Positions 52,614 to 61,556 of a stretch of 64,000 bases of DNA are shown piece after piece. The position numbers and the translations under genes were made by a program. Origin of the DNA: Neorhizobium vignae (GTDB lineage Bacteria; Pseudomonadota; Alphaproteobacteria; Rhizobiales; Rhizobiaceae); the NCBI RefSeq assembly GCF_000732195.1, contig NZ_JNNU01000008.1:1-64000 (forward strand), given 5' to 3'. Positions within the stretch are counted from its first letter, which is position 1, and every line of letters begins with the position of its first letter. The notes under the pieces are model-generated. The model did not search any database. It saw only the letters and a list, made by a program, of their open reading frames with translations, and was not told the origin of the DNA.

Positions 52614-53120
52614 TCAGGAGTCTTCCGCGTCGAGCACTTTCGCAAGATGGAGCCGCGCGCGGTTGACCCGGCTTTTCATGGTTCCCACCGGGCACCGGCA
52701 GTGCTTGGCGGCTTCCTCGTAACTCGCGCCTTGTATAAAAACCAACTCTAGCGCGGTACGGTAGCGGTCAGGAAGGCTAACGAGCGCCTCTTCCAGCTCT
52801 CGCCCCCGTACATTCCACTCCTGAGTAGGCTGTGTGACGCCTCTGTTTGCGCAGTCGTCCACGAGGCCAACCGTCTCTCGCTTGGAAAGGCCAAATTTTG
52901 TGCAAAAGCTGTTTCTCAAAATCGTGAAGAGCCACGAGCGCAGCTGCGTGCCGCGGCGAAACTTGTCCGAATTTGAGATTGCTTTTGTAAGCGTCTCCTG
53001 CACAAGATCATCAAGATCACCAGGTGCGGGGTGGAAGCGTCTTGCGAAGTTCCTCACGGCCGGGATCTGTTCGAGTAGTTGGGCTTCTGTAAAGCCTGTC
53101 TCAGGGTCGTCGTTGCGCAT
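52614..53120 (-). CDS. ecfG: EcfG-family sigma factor of the general stress response
   Basis: 168 residues. Region 2: AVRNFARRFHPAPGDLDDLV, QETLTKAISNSDKFRRGTQL, RSWLFTILRNSFCTKF; linker with TQEWNVRGRELEEAL, diagnostic for EcfG; region 4: GASYEEAAKHCRCPVGTMKS, RVNRARLHLAK. It directs RNA polymerase to GGAAC-N16/17-GTT promoters when NepR releases it. AAGGAGGACGGT precedes the ATG at 53120, and its own upstream region holds an exact EcfG promoter. No phyR or nepR is in the window, so control would come from elsewhere in the genome. Confidence 0.92.
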   Translation of the reverse strand: MRNDDPETGFTEAQLLEQIPAVRNFARRFHPAPGDLDDLVQETLTKAISNSDKFRRGTQLRSWLFTILRNSFCTKFGLSKRETVGLVDDCANRGVTQPTQEWNVRGRELEEALVSLPDRYRTALELVFIQGASYEEAAKHCRCPVGTMKSRVNRARLHLAKVLDAEDS

Positions 53121-53144
53121 ACCGTCCTCCTTGCACACGGAATG

Positions 53145-53169
53145 AACATCCATCTCATGACTCTGTTCC
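53145..53169 (-). promoter_or_regulatory. EcfG-type promoter of ecfG (autoregulation)
   Basis: Minus strand: GGAAC (53169-53165), 17 bases, GTT (53147-53145), 25 bases before the ecfG start codon. Confidence 0.8.
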
Positions 53170-53288
53170 GCGAGGGACAAGCAATGTACGGTTGCGTACT
53201 TTCGCCTGAGACTCTATAATTTAAGGAAGCTCCGTTGTTTTTGATCGACAACTTCCGTTTGCGGCCTCTCCCCGCCATCGAGGTGTTC

Positions 53289-53477
53289 TTAGCGCCATTC
53301 TCCACTAGCGTCCTGATAAGCGAAATCAACAGGCTCGCCGCCGACTTGTTTCCGTTCGGCAACCTGCTCAGCTCCCGCACGAGCATCGTCATGAGAGGCG
53401 AACGTCTCGAAAAAGACGTCGCCGAGTTTATATGCCCATCCGCCGTCATGCTCGACGATCTTGTAGCGTGCCATCAT
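53289..53477 (-). CDS. DUF2188-like small protein
   Basis: 62 residues: MMARYKIVEHDGGWAYKLGD, VFFETFASHDDARAGAEQVA, ending VDFAYQDASGEWR. The pattern fits DUF2188 (W-K...S...F...A...A...A...G...V...Y-D-G-W). The start at 53477 is where the family begins. It lies between the two sigma-factor loci on the same strand. Confidence 0.65.
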   Translation of the reverse strand: MMARYKIVEHDGGWAYKLGDVFFETFASHDDARAGAEQVAERKQVGGEPVDFAYQDASGEWR

Positions 53478-53568
53478 CTTGATTGTCCGTTGTTCGTGGA
53501 GATGCGATCTTATGGCGGTCGCGCAGCAAAGCGGGTCTCGGTGCCGATCGACATCGCTGAGGTCGGAG

Positions 53569-54007
53569 TCACACATATAGCGCGTCCTCTATGGTGTCGC
53601 CCATCGCGATCGCGAAACGCTCGCGAGCGCGGCTTATCCGACACCTGATCGTGCCGACGGCGCAGCTTTTCGGATGCTACTTCGTCATAGGTCCATCCCT
53701 GCACCAGTACGAGGTCCACGACCTCCCGGTGGTCGTCAGACAAGCCGTTCCATCAAGACCGAGAACCGACACGACGCTGCTTGTTGTAAGACGTGCAATA
53801 GACGTTGCGCATGATCGTGAAAAGCCAGGACTTCAGCCGCGTTCCAGGCTCAAAGGTGTCGCTGGCAGCTATTGCTTTAACAAGCGTTTCCTGGACCAGG
53901 TCGTCGATTTCGGTCGAGTTGCGGCAGAAACGGAATGCGAAGCGTCGCAGGGTAGGGATATGATGAACGACATCATGTCGGACGTCGGTGGGAAGAATTT
54001 TCGACAT
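53569..54007 (-). pseudogene. Second EcfG-like sigma factor, pseudogene
   Basis: Starts MSKILPTDVRHDVVHHIPTL, RRFAFRFCRNSTEIDDLVQE, TLVKAIAASDTFEPGTRLKS, WLFTIMRNVYCTSYNKQRR and hits an in-frame TGA near 53756. The same frame resumes as SDDHREVVDLVLVQGWTYDE, then a frameshift leads to CAVGTIRCRISRARERFAIA. The linker between regions 2 and 4 is also shortened. A related, one-mismatch EcfG promoter (GGAAC-N17-CTT, 54062-54038) precedes it. Confidence 0.85.
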
Positions 54008-54207
54008 GAGGCCCGTGCTCCATCGATTTCAATGCACAAGAATCTCGGCTTACGCCCGTTCCTGTACGAAATCGTACTGAGGTTGCAGGTTGCTCACGAA
54101 TGTTATGGGGGAGATTGCAACACAAAATTGAAAACTATCGATGCAAGCTTTCCGTCGATGCTGTTCATTGACAGATGCAAATTGGCCGTGAAGCATCCAT
54201 CCGATCT

Positions 54208-54936
54208 TCATTTGGTCGGTGGCCATCGGGTCGAGATCAGACGTCGATATTCGGCTTCGGGTGCCCCATAGGCATCCCCCGCCAACGCCTGGAGCTTCTC
54301 TCTCTGCCTGATCGCGATGAGGCTTCGGCTCGCCTTGATCAGTCGCTCACCCTCGAGGAGATGAAGGGTGTCGGTAACGCTGGGACGGCGTACGCCCAGC
54401 ATCAGAGCCAGAAAATCATGAGTGAGCGGCAGATCGCCACCAAGCCTGTCATGCGACATCAGTAACCATCTCGCGAGACGCTGCTCCACCTTGTAGCGTC
54501 CGTTTACAAGAGCCGTCGCGGCAATCTGCGCCATGAACACATGCGCGTAACGCAGTAGCAGTCCGGCAAATAGAGGTATTTGGACCATGCACCTCTGCAA
54601 ATCCGATACGCGGGTACGAAGGGCGGATCCGCCCACCTGCATGAAGCTCCGATGTGGGGAGGCGCCAACTCCGAGTACTGCTGGAACTCCTGACATACCT
54701 TCTCGTCCGACACAGCCCACCTCGATCTTGATGCCATCTGCGTTCACGGCGATCTCTGAGGATAAGCCAGAGTCGAAGAAGTAAACGTGCTCAATCTCCT
54801 GCAACGGTTGAAAGAGAACATCATTCTGCTTCAGCTCGATTTTCTCCATCCAAGGGATCAGTGCGTTTTGATCCTGATCCGTAAGCAAGCTCAGCAGGAT
54901 GTTGTCGGTTTCTAGGATGCCTCGCGTTCCGGTCAT
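54208..54936 (-). CDS. Crp/Fnr-family transcriptional regulator
   Basis: 242 residues: a cyclic-nucleotide-binding-like sensor domain (VYFFDSGLSSEIAVNADGIK, IEVGCVGREGMSGVPAVLGV) and a C-terminal winged helix (RLARWLLMSHDRLGGDLPLT, FLALMLGVRRPSVTDTLHLL, EGERLIKASR). No cysteine cluster for an iron-sulfur centre is seen, so it is not a classical FNR. The family is frequent on rhizobial plasmids; the effector is unknown. Confidence 0.88.
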   Translation of the reverse strand: MTGTRGILETDNILLSLLTDQDQNALIPWMEKIELKQNDVLFQPLQEIEHVYFFDSGLSSEIAVNADGIKIEVGCVGREGMSGVPAVLGVGASPHRSFMQVGGSALRTRVSDLQRCMVQIPLFAGLLLRYAHVFMAQIAATALVNGRYKVEQRLARWLLMSHDRLGGDLPLTHDFLALMLGVRRPSVTDTLHLLEGERLIKASRSLIAIRQREKLQALAGDAYGAPEAEYRRLISTRWPPTK

Positions 54937-55091
54937 CTACTCCACTCCAGCGTTTGATTCCGATACAACAGACCACTGATCGGCCCTTCATTGACTGCCT
55001 CCCACCGTTGTCTGAGCGACCTTTGTACGGTCATCGACCGAAACTCTTTTCCAGCTGCCGAGTTCGGCTACGCAAGATAAGGATTTAAGGC

Positions 55092-55328
55092 ATGCCTCTG
55101 TTTTACCTTCATATCCGCGAAAACGGCGTCTTGAGAAAGGATCCCGAAGGATCGGAATTCGCAACGATCGAGCAGGCTGCTGAGGAGGCGGTGCGCTCCG
55201 CACAGGAAATTTTGGCTGAGAAAGTGAGCCAAGGTAGGGTTGTCGACGGCCAGGTCTTCGAGATCACGGATGAAGAAGGTACGGTGAGGGCAACGATCCC
55301 TTTTAGAAGTGTTCTTCGGCTGGAATGA
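55092..55328 (+). CDS. DUF6894-family small protein
   Basis: 78 residues: MPLFYLHIRENGVLRKDPEG, FATIEQAAEEAVRSAQEILA, VFEITDEEGTVRATIPFRSV. The pattern (P-Y-F-H...D-EG-E...A..EA...A) fits the DUF6894 family of small rhizobial proteins. Function unknown. TAAGGAT lies upstream of the ATG. Confidence 0.75.
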   Translation: MPLFYLHIRENGVLRKDPEGSEFATIEQAAEEAVRSAQEILAEKVSQGRVVDGQVFEITDEEGTVRATIPFRSVLRLE

Positions 55329-55740
55329 CCCCTCGGTTTCTTGTCACTCGCTCTCCCTCCCACAAAAATTTCCTGAATGGTTTGAATAGATGCTGGCGCG
55401 CCGCAATTGAATGATCTGAATGACGGTTTGCTCTGCAAGGCCCGCTAACAGCAAAGGTCGACAAAAGTTGCGGTATGAGCCGCGAGAAATGGAGGCCGGC
55501 CCTCGCGGGCATCACTATGTCGGCTGCCTGTCGGTGAGCGGCGAATATTCGGGATGAGTGTGCCAAAATCCATCAACGTGTTCATCGTTGCCACGTGCTG
55601 CGGCGCCGGCGCGGCGCGAGCGGATGAGACGTGACGGCCGACAGAACCATGCGTTGGATGTTCGGGGCCGAAAGCTCTGGAAGCCTAATGATTGTTATGG
55701 ACGGCGACGAGGTACTCATCGACGGAAATTGACCCTCGAT
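55329..55740 (+). other. Intergenic region up to the IS3 element
   Basis: About 410 bases without a convincing gene. A 33-residue frame (GTG at about 55631, MTADRTMRWMFGAESSGSLM) ends two codons before the IS and could be a gene remnant. The last three bases, GAT (55738-55740), are repeated at the far side of the IS. Confidence 0.35.
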
Positions 55741-55817
55741 TGGAGTGAACCCCTCGGGCTGGACAACGGGGCAGGGAAAAACTGATACACTCTGCGGGCC
55801 TCAATCGGAGAAGGCTC

Positions 55818-56180
55818 ATGAAGTCCCGAGGTCCATATCGACGGCATTCGACACCGTTTAAACTACAGCTTTGCCAGGATATCCGAAACGGTGTCATCGG
55901 GCGGCGCGACGCGCAGCGCACCTACGGCGTTTCGGCCAATCTCATACAGCTATGGCTAACGCAGTTCGATCGTGGCGAGCTGAACGATGAAGAAGCTGAG
56001 GCCAGCGTCATTGCGGAGTACGAGGCACATATCGCGGCGCTCGAACGCAAGGTCGGCCAGCTTACAATGGAGCTGGACCTGGTGAAAAAAACACCGCGCC
56101 AGCCGATCGCCGCCGACAGCGCGAGCTCCTCCATCATCAGCGGCCCCCGGCCTGCTCTGTCAGACGGGGGTGCAAAATGA
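55818..56180 (+). CDS. IS3-family transposase OrfA
   Basis: 120 residues with an N-terminal helix-turn-helix ([40 protein letters not shown]) and a leucine-zipper-like coiled coil ([20 protein letters not shown]). A run of seven A at the LVKK codons is a possible -1 slippage site that would make the OrfAB fusion. The stop overlaps the orfB start (ATGA). Confidence 0.9.
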   Translation: MKSRGPYRRHSTPFKLQLCQDIRNGVIGRRDAQRTYGVSANLIQLWLTQFDRGELNDEEAEASVIAEYEAHIAALERKVGQLTMELDLVKKTPRQPIAADSASSSIISGPRPALSDGGAK

Positions 56181-56974
56181 TCGATCTCCCGAGGAGCACC
56201 GATTATTACCAATCAACGGCAAAAGCTTTAAATCTCGGCGACAGCGAGCTGGTTGCAATCATAGAAGACATCCAGGACGAGCTGCCCTGCTACGGATACC
56301 GGCGCGTGACGCACGAGCTTCGGCGAAGAGGCCACCTCGTTAATCACAAGCGTGTCGCCCGCGTCATGCGGGCCAATGGCCTCGGTATCAAGCCTCGCAA
56401 GCGGTATGTTCGCACGACGGATAGCAACCACGATTCGCCGATTTACCCGAACCTTTATCGCAATGTGATCCCGTCGCGGCCTGACATGGTCTGGGTGGCC
56501 GACTTCACGTACATCCGCATCGCCGCTGGCTTCTGCTATCTTGCTGTCATTCTCGACGCCTGCAGCCGGAAAGTCGTCGGCTATGGCCTGTCGAAACGCC
56601 TGGATACGCCGCTCGCTTTGGCAGCATTGCGTTCGGCGATCGAGAACAGAAAGCCCCCACGCGGCTGCATTCACCACACGGACCGCGGATGCCAGTACGC
56701 AAGTGAGACCTACCGAAGAGCGCTCGATGCGGCAGGCTTACAGGGGTCTATGAGCGCCGTCGGCAACCCTTATCACAATGCGCAGGCAGAGAGCTTCATG
56801 AAGACCCTGAAAGTGGAGGATATCTACCCAGCAGGCTACGAGACTTTCGCTGACGTAGCCGAACAGTTGCCTAAGTTCATCGAGCAGATTTACAATGCCA
56901 AACGGTTGCATTCAGCCCTTGGCTATTTGTCGCCAGCAGAATTTGAAACCCAACTCGCCCAGCAGGCGGCTTAG
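56177..56974 (+). CDS. IS3-family transposase OrfB
   Basis: 265 residues, DDE integrase core: [20 protein letters not shown] (first Asp), [20 protein letters not shown] (second Asp), [20 protein letters not shown] (Glu), with the N-terminal HTH_21 segment [20 protein letters not shown]. In the -1 frame relative to orfA. Confidence 0.93.
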   Translation: MIDLPRSTDYYQSTAKALNLGDSELVAIIEDIQDELPCYGYRRVTHELRRRGHLVNHKRVARVMRANGLGIKPRKRYVRTTDSNHDSPIYPNLYRNVIPSRPDMVWVADFTYIRIAAGFCYLAVILDACSRKVVGYGLSKRLDTPLALAALRSAIENRKPPRGCIHHTDRGCQYASETYRRALDAAGLQGSMSAVGNPYHNAQAESFMKTLKVEDIYPAGYETFADVAEQLPKFIEQIYNAKRLHSALGYLSPAEFETQLAQQAA

Positions 56975-57056
56975 TTTGCATTGTTTCGATGGTCCAGCCC
57001 GAGGGGTTCACTCCAGATGCAGAAGAAAATTGAGGCGGTATAGCGCGAGTAAATTG

Positions 57057-57823
57057 ATGCCAGTCACATACGCTGTTGGAGACGTTCATGGCCGGGCTGA
57101 CCTGCTCGGTCAACTTCTCGCATCGATCCAAGAAGATGCAGAAGGTTTACAGGAACAGGTTGTGCTGGTGTTCCTCGGCGATATCGTCGACCGGGGGTTC
57201 GAGAGCCGGCGCGCGATGGACTTGGTCGGTCAAGCACTAATCGGTCATCCAGGTTCGGCGCTAATCTTCGGAAATCACGATAGCTTTTTTGTTCTTTTCT
57301 TGCCGCAACATCTTCTAGCGCAATGAACAAGCATTTGGCTGACCACAACTTGGCGGATACACCACCCTCGAGAGCTACCTTCCAGATAGGCCGGAAAATC
57401 TTGAAGTGGTTCGAGCGGCCATTGTGGAACAGTTCCCGGAGCACGTTGACCTCCTCGACGCCGGTTGTGACAAGGTCATAGATGACCACTTCTGTTATGT
57501 GCATGGGGGGATTCGGCCAGGGGTCCCTCTTGAAGAGCAGGAACCCCATGATCTACGCTGGATACGGGAGGATTTCCTGGGCCATGATTTACCGTTCGAA
57601 CGCACCATCGTGCATGGCCATACCCCCACCGACAGCTGCTTTCCTGACCGTTCGGTAACCGTATCTGCCTCGACACTGGGGCCTATTACAGTGGTCGCTT
57701 GGCTGCGGCGCGCTTCGGCGGCAACCGCCTCGAAGCGTCTTCCTTGCCGAAAGGGATGGAGTGCAGATGGTTGCGCCAGGCGACCTTCAGGAAATCAAAG
57801 CAGCGCGGAAAGCAGGCACCTAA
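57057..57823 (+). pseudogene. Metallophosphoesterase (Ser/Thr phosphatase-like) pseudogene
   Basis: Frames joined give all phosphatase motifs: YAVGDVHGRADLLGQLLASI, FLGDIVDRGFESRRAMDLVG, IFGNHDSFFV, then PENLEVVRAAIVEQFPEHVD, CYVHGGIRPGVPLEEQEPHD, IVHGHTPTDSCFPD and, in a third frame, ICLDTGAYYSGRLAAARFGG. Breaks lie near 57320-57400 and 57650. The family cleaves phosphoproteins or dinucleoside polyphosphates. It sits directly right of the IS3 element. Confidence 0.82.
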
Positions 57824-57892
57824 TTGCCACCGCCTTTGATGTCTCTGGGGATCAACCAAACCGGGCTGGCGACCCTAGGTGCCATCGTTCGA

Positions 57893-57917
57893 GGAACATT
57901 CCGGGACCATCCAAGTT
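57893..57917 (+). promoter_or_regulatory. EcfG-type promoter
   Basis: GGAAC at 57893-57897, 17 bases, GTT at 57915-57917. It supports a GNAT start at 57953-57956 rather than the longer in-frame extension that runs through the promoter. Confidence 0.74.
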
Positions 57918-57952
57918 CGGCTGGCCCTCAGCGACCTCGATTGGAATGCTCT

Positions 57953-58600
57953 TTGGTGATAGAAGACCTACGCGAATGTCCCTGGCACGCCAAGAATGTT
58001 GCTCACCACATATGGCAAGAGTGGTGGAACGACAATAAGTGGATCGAGCACGTGAGAGCGAAGGTCAACGCCAGTATCGGCGGGAGTTCATTTCCGTTCA
58101 CGCTGGTTGCTCACGACTGCAGCGGCTTCGCCGGTACGGTTTCGGTTGTCGAAAGCAACATGGAACCGAGGCGCGATTTATCACCCTGGCTTTCTGCACT
58201 GTGGGTGCACACTGCGCATCGAGGAAAGGGAGTAGGATCCGCTCTGATAGCCGCAGCCATCGACCGCGCTCATTGGAATGGTCGAAGCGACCTATTTCTC
58301 ATGGCTACAAGCGAACATTTTGCGTTTTACGAGAAACGTGGATGGTCTTTCGTTGCGAAACCGCAAGATGGCAGACATATGTTTTCCCACAGATTCCCGC
58401 CGACGCGACCATGGAACCGAACCAAGCTTAAGCACGTCATTAGTCAACGCAAAGCTAGCGTATTTCCTGGTGAGGAGATGGAGCCGGAGGCTGCTTTCAA
58501 ACTGGCCCAATCCCACAATGGAGGTATTGGCAAGCCGATCTTCGTGGAGCTGACAGAAGGCGTCGAATGGGATCCGTCCATGGGGGGCACTCGGAAATAA
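57953..58600 (+). CDS. GNAT-family N-acetyltransferase
   Basis: About 215 residues. EDLRECPWHAKNVAHHIWQE at the start; the acetyl-CoA site is ALWVHTAHRGKGVGSALIAA (V-x-x-x-x-RGxGxG), followed by LFLMATSEHFAFYEKRGWSF. The last 60 residues are an extension of unknown use. Substrate unknown. TTG 57953 or GTG 57956 is the start, matched to the EcfG promoter 36 bases upstream. Confidence 0.82.
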   Translation: MVIEDLRECPWHAKNVAHHIWQEWWNDNKWIEHVRAKVNASIGGSSFPFTLVAHDCSGFAGTVSVVESNMEPRRDLSPWLSALWVHTAHRGKGVGSALIAAAIDRAHWNGRSDLFLMATSEHFAFYEKRGWSFVAKPQDGRHMFSHRFPPTRPWNRTKLKHVISQRKASVFPGEEMEPEAAFKLAQSHNGGIGKPIFVELTEGVEWDPSMGGTRK

Positions 58601-58780
58601 TGATCTCGAGACGGTTCCAGCTGAAACGGATGATTCTCGCGCTGCGGATAATCCGACCGCCGCCCGGCGTCGCACGCGTCTGGCTCGAGAGGCTGAAAAG
58701 GGACTGCGCCGCGCAGTGGGCGAGACGCAGGCTGAGGAGGATATGAGAACCCCCCGGTCCGACCGCCCAGGAGCCTAATC

Positions 58781-59017
58781 ATGACAAAAAATGGCAGATC
58801 GTCCAAAGCGCAGAATGAACAGGACGCCAGAGGGCAGTCCGAAAGCAACCATGCAGGTGGCTCCAACAACGGTGTCAGCAGCGCCAAGCCGCGCGTGATC
58901 ACCCATTCCGACGACGCGACGGTTAACAAGAAAACGCCGGGCAAGGGCAAAGACACCAAGGACTGGGACATCAATTTCGACGAGCGCGACATGAACGAGG
59001 GCGAGTTTCGAGGATAG
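58781..59017 (+). CDS. Small hydrophilic protein, paralogue of 46157-46372
   Basis: 78 residues, disordered N-terminus rich in Asn, Gln and Ser, then the shared block SSAKPRVITHSDDATVNKKT and DWDINFDERDMNEGEFRG. AGGAGCC lies upstream. Unlike its paralogue it has no exact EcfG site directly in front. A 170-base frame just upstream (NDLETVPAETDDSRAADNPT...) might be a remnant. Confidence 0.65.
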   Translation: MTKNGRSSKAQNEQDARGQSESNHAGGSNNGVSSAKPRVITHSDDATVNKKTPGKGKDTKDWDINFDERDMNEGEFRG

Positions 59018-59054
59018 AGCTGAGAAGCAAAGCTGCGCCCTTCCGGTGCAGGTC

Positions 59055-59079
59055 GGAACATGGTGCGACATCGAAGGTT
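59055..59079 (+). promoter_or_regulatory. EcfG-type promoter
   Basis: GGAAC at 59055-59059, 17 bases, GTT at 59077-59079, 28 bases before the first possible start of the molybdoenzyme gene. Confidence 0.78.
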
Positions 59080-59106
59080 TAGTGTGACCGGGGAGCCTCA
59101 ACCGAG

Positions 59107-61536
59107 ATGGCTCGCCTCGTCGTATCGCTTGAGGCATCCATGACGTCGAAAACACGCTCTCCCAAAATCAAGCCCTATTCCGGACCTGCGGGCGGATGGG
59201 GTTCTGCAAAATCCGTCGCCGAGATCGCTCTGAAAGAGCATGTCGCTCTGCGTGGGCCGAAGCTGCTGTCGACGCAGAACAAGCCGGAAGGCTATATGTG
59301 CGTGAGTTGCGCGTGGGCGAAGCCGGCGAAAACCCATCCGCTCGAATTCTGCGAAAACGGTGCAAAAGCGACGGCCTGGGAGATCACATCAAAACGGGCC
59401 GACCAGGCATTCTTCGACAAATATCCTCTTTCCGAACTGGAGCTTTGGAACGATCACGACCTCGAAGAACAAGGTCGTTTGACGCATCCGATGCGCTGGG
59501 ACGCAGCCACCGATCGATATGTTCCGGTCACCTGGGCCCAAGCGTTCGAAGAGATCGGTCGGGACCTACGCGCTCTCGACCCGCATCAGGTCGATTTCTA
59601 CACGTCGGGTCGGGCATCGCTCGAAACGAGTTACATGTACCAGCTGTTTGCGCGCATGTACGGCAGCAACAACATGCCCGACAGCTCCAACATGTGTCAC
59701 GAGAGCTCATCGGTCGCTCTCCCGGAAAGCATCGGGGCCGCTGTTGGAACAGCCGTCCTTTCGGACTTCCAGAATACCGACTGCATCTTCTACATCGCGC
59801 AGAACGTTGGTACGTCGTCACCGCGCTTGCTGCACGATCTCCAGGATGCTGTCGATCGCGGCGTCAAGATCGTCACCTTCAATCTGTTGCGCGAACGCGG
59901 CCTTGAGCGGTTCGTCAATCCGCAGTCGCCGACGCAGATGCTCACCGGCAACGAAACGAAGATTTCCTCCGAATATTATCAGGTCAACAACGGCGGCGAT
60001 ATCGCCGCGCTGTTCGGCGTCTGCAAGGCGCTGATCGAAGCCGACGATGCCTGGACAGCCTCCCATCAAAGCCGTGTCGCCGGTGACGACGGCACACCAA
60101 AGGATCCGGACAACGCTGCGATGGTTGCCTTTGCCGCCTCGATTGCGGCGGCCGACAAGAAACATGTTCTCGACCATGACTTCATCAAGGAGCATACCAC
60201 CGGCTTCGAGGAATTCGCCAACGCCGCACGCGGCCATCGGTGGGAGGAGCTGGAGCGGGTTTCGGGCCTCAGCCGTGATGAGATGACCCGGGCAGCGGCC
60301 ACCTACGCCAAATCCGAGGCGGTGATGATGGTTTACGGCATGGGTTTGACGCAACAGCTTATGGGCGTCCAGAACGTCCATATGGTTTGCAATCTGGCAC
60401 TGTTGCGCGGCAACATCGGCAAACCGGGCGCTAACATCTGCGCCGTCCGCGGTCACTCCAACGTCCAGGGGCAGCGGACTGTCGGCATCACCGAGAAGCC
60501 GGGCTTAGCGCCGCTGGACAAGCTATCTGAACTCTACGGCTTCGAACCGCCGCGCTGGACGGGCCGCTCGACGGTGGAGACCTGTGAGGCGATCATGAGC
60601 GGCCAATCACGTGCCTTCATCAGTCTCGGCGGCAACTTCCTGAGAGCCGTCCCCGACACGACTGCCATGGAAGAAGGTTGGCGTAGGCTGCGGCTTAGCG
60701 TGCAGATCGCCACCAAGCTCAATCGCAGCCATGTCGTCCATGGCGAGATTGCCTATCTGCTGCCGTGTCTCGGTCGCATCGAACTGGACGAGCAAGCGAC
60801 CGGTCCGCAGGCCGTATCGATGGAGAGTTCGATCGCGCATTTCCACGGCTCGCGCGGCAAGACGAGACCAGCAAGCCCGGAGCTCCTTTCGGAGCCGGCA
60901 ATCGTCGCCGGCATGGCCAAGGCGACCCTCGGCGAAACCAAGGTTCCCTGGGACAGCTGGGTCGGGAATTACGCGGAGATCCGTGATGCGATCGAGCAAA
61001 CCTACCCGGAGACGTTCAAGGATTTCAACAAACGCCTGTTTACGCCGGGCGGGTTTGTCAGGCCGTTGCCGGCGCGCGAACGCAAATGGGTGACGAAGAG
61101 CGGCAAGGCGAATTTCCTGACGCCGGAAAAACTGTTTCCGGAATTTTCGACGGCGCGGAGCACTGACGTCCTCCACCTGGCGACGCTGCGATCCAACGAT
61201 CAGTTCAACACAACGATCTATGGGTTCAGCGATCGCTTTCGCGGGGTGGAAGGCACTCGCAACGTGGTCTTTGTGAATCCGGACGACATCCTCCGGTTGG
61301 GTTTCAAGGACGGCGACAGTGTCGATCTGACCACCGCGATCGATGCAAACAACGTTCGGACAGTAACGGCGTTGAGGATCGTTGCCTACGATATTCCCAA
61401 GGGATGTTGCGGCGCGTATTATCCTGAGACGAACCCGCTCTTTCCGCTGGCTCACCATGATCCGAAATCGAAAACGCCCTCCTACAAACTCCTTCCGGTG
61501 CGTCTCAGCCGATCCTCAGAAGTTCCACATGATTGA
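59107..61536 (+). CDS. FdhF/YdeP-family molybdopterin oxidoreductase
   Basis: Up to 809 residues of the formate-dehydrogenase-like family. An N-terminal CVSCAWAKPAKTHPLEFCEN carries three cysteines, fewer than a full 4Fe-4S motif. Then RWDAATDRYVPVTWAQAFEE, SNMCHESSSVALPESIG, GMGLTQQLMGVQNVHMVCNL, RGNIGKPGANICAVRGHSNV and a C-terminal guanine-dinucleotide-binding part QFNTTIYGFSDRFRGVEGTR. YdeP relatives are tied to acid or peroxide stress. ATG 59140 (MTSKTRSPKIKPYSG) is an equally good start. An EcfG promoter precedes it, and a cytochrome c gene follows. Confidence 0.88.
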   Translation: MARLVVSLEASMTSKTRSPKIKPYSGPAGGWGSAKSVAEIALKEHVALRGPKLLSTQNKPEGYMCVSCAWAKPAKTHPLEFCENGAKATAWEITSKRADQAFFDKYPLSELELWNDHDLEEQGRLTHPMRWDAATDRYVPVTWAQAFEEIGRDLRALDPHQVDFYTSGRASLETSYMYQLFARMYGSNNMPDSSNMCHESSSVALPESIGAAVGTAVLSDFQNTDCIFYIAQNVGTSSPRLLHDLQDAVDRGVKIVTFNLLRERGLERFVNPQSPTQMLTGNETKISSEYYQVNNGGDIAALFGVCKALIEADDAWTASHQSRVAGDDGTPKDPDNAAMVAFAASIAAADKKHVLDHDFIKEHTTGFEEFANAARGHRWEELERVSGLSRDEMTRAAATYAKSEAVMMVYGMGLTQQLMGVQNVHMVCNLALLRGNIGKPGANICAVRGHSNVQGQRTVGITEKPGLAPLDKLSELYGFEPPRWTGRSTVETCEAIMSGQSRAFISLGGNFLRAVPDTTAMEEGWRRLRLSVQIATKLNRSHVVHGEIAYLLPCLGRIELDEQATGPQAVSMESSIAHFHGSRGKTRPASPELLSEPAIVAGMAKATLGETKVPWDSWVGNYAEIRDAIEQTYPETFKDFNKRLFTPGGFVRPLPARERKWVTKSGKANFLTPEKLFPEFSTARSTDVLHLATLRSNDQFNTTIYGFSDRFRGVEGTRNVVFVNPDDILRLGFKDGDSVDLTTAIDANNVRTVTALRIVAYDIPKGCCGAYYPETNPLFPLAHHDPKSKTPSYKLLPVRLSRSSEVPHD

Positions 61537-61556
61537 GGGGGCAGCCGGGTGAGCAC

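Larger units (their letters stand above)
55741..57015 (+). mobile_element. Complete IS3-family insertion sequence
   Basis: The element has 24-base perfect inverted repeats beginning TGGAGTGAACCCCTCGGG (55741-55764 and 56992-57015) and is flanked by a 3-base direct repeat GAT (55738-55740 and 57016-57018), as expected for IS3. It carries intact orfA and orfB in overlapping frames. Length 1275 bases. It appears recent and possibly still active. Confidence 0.93.
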
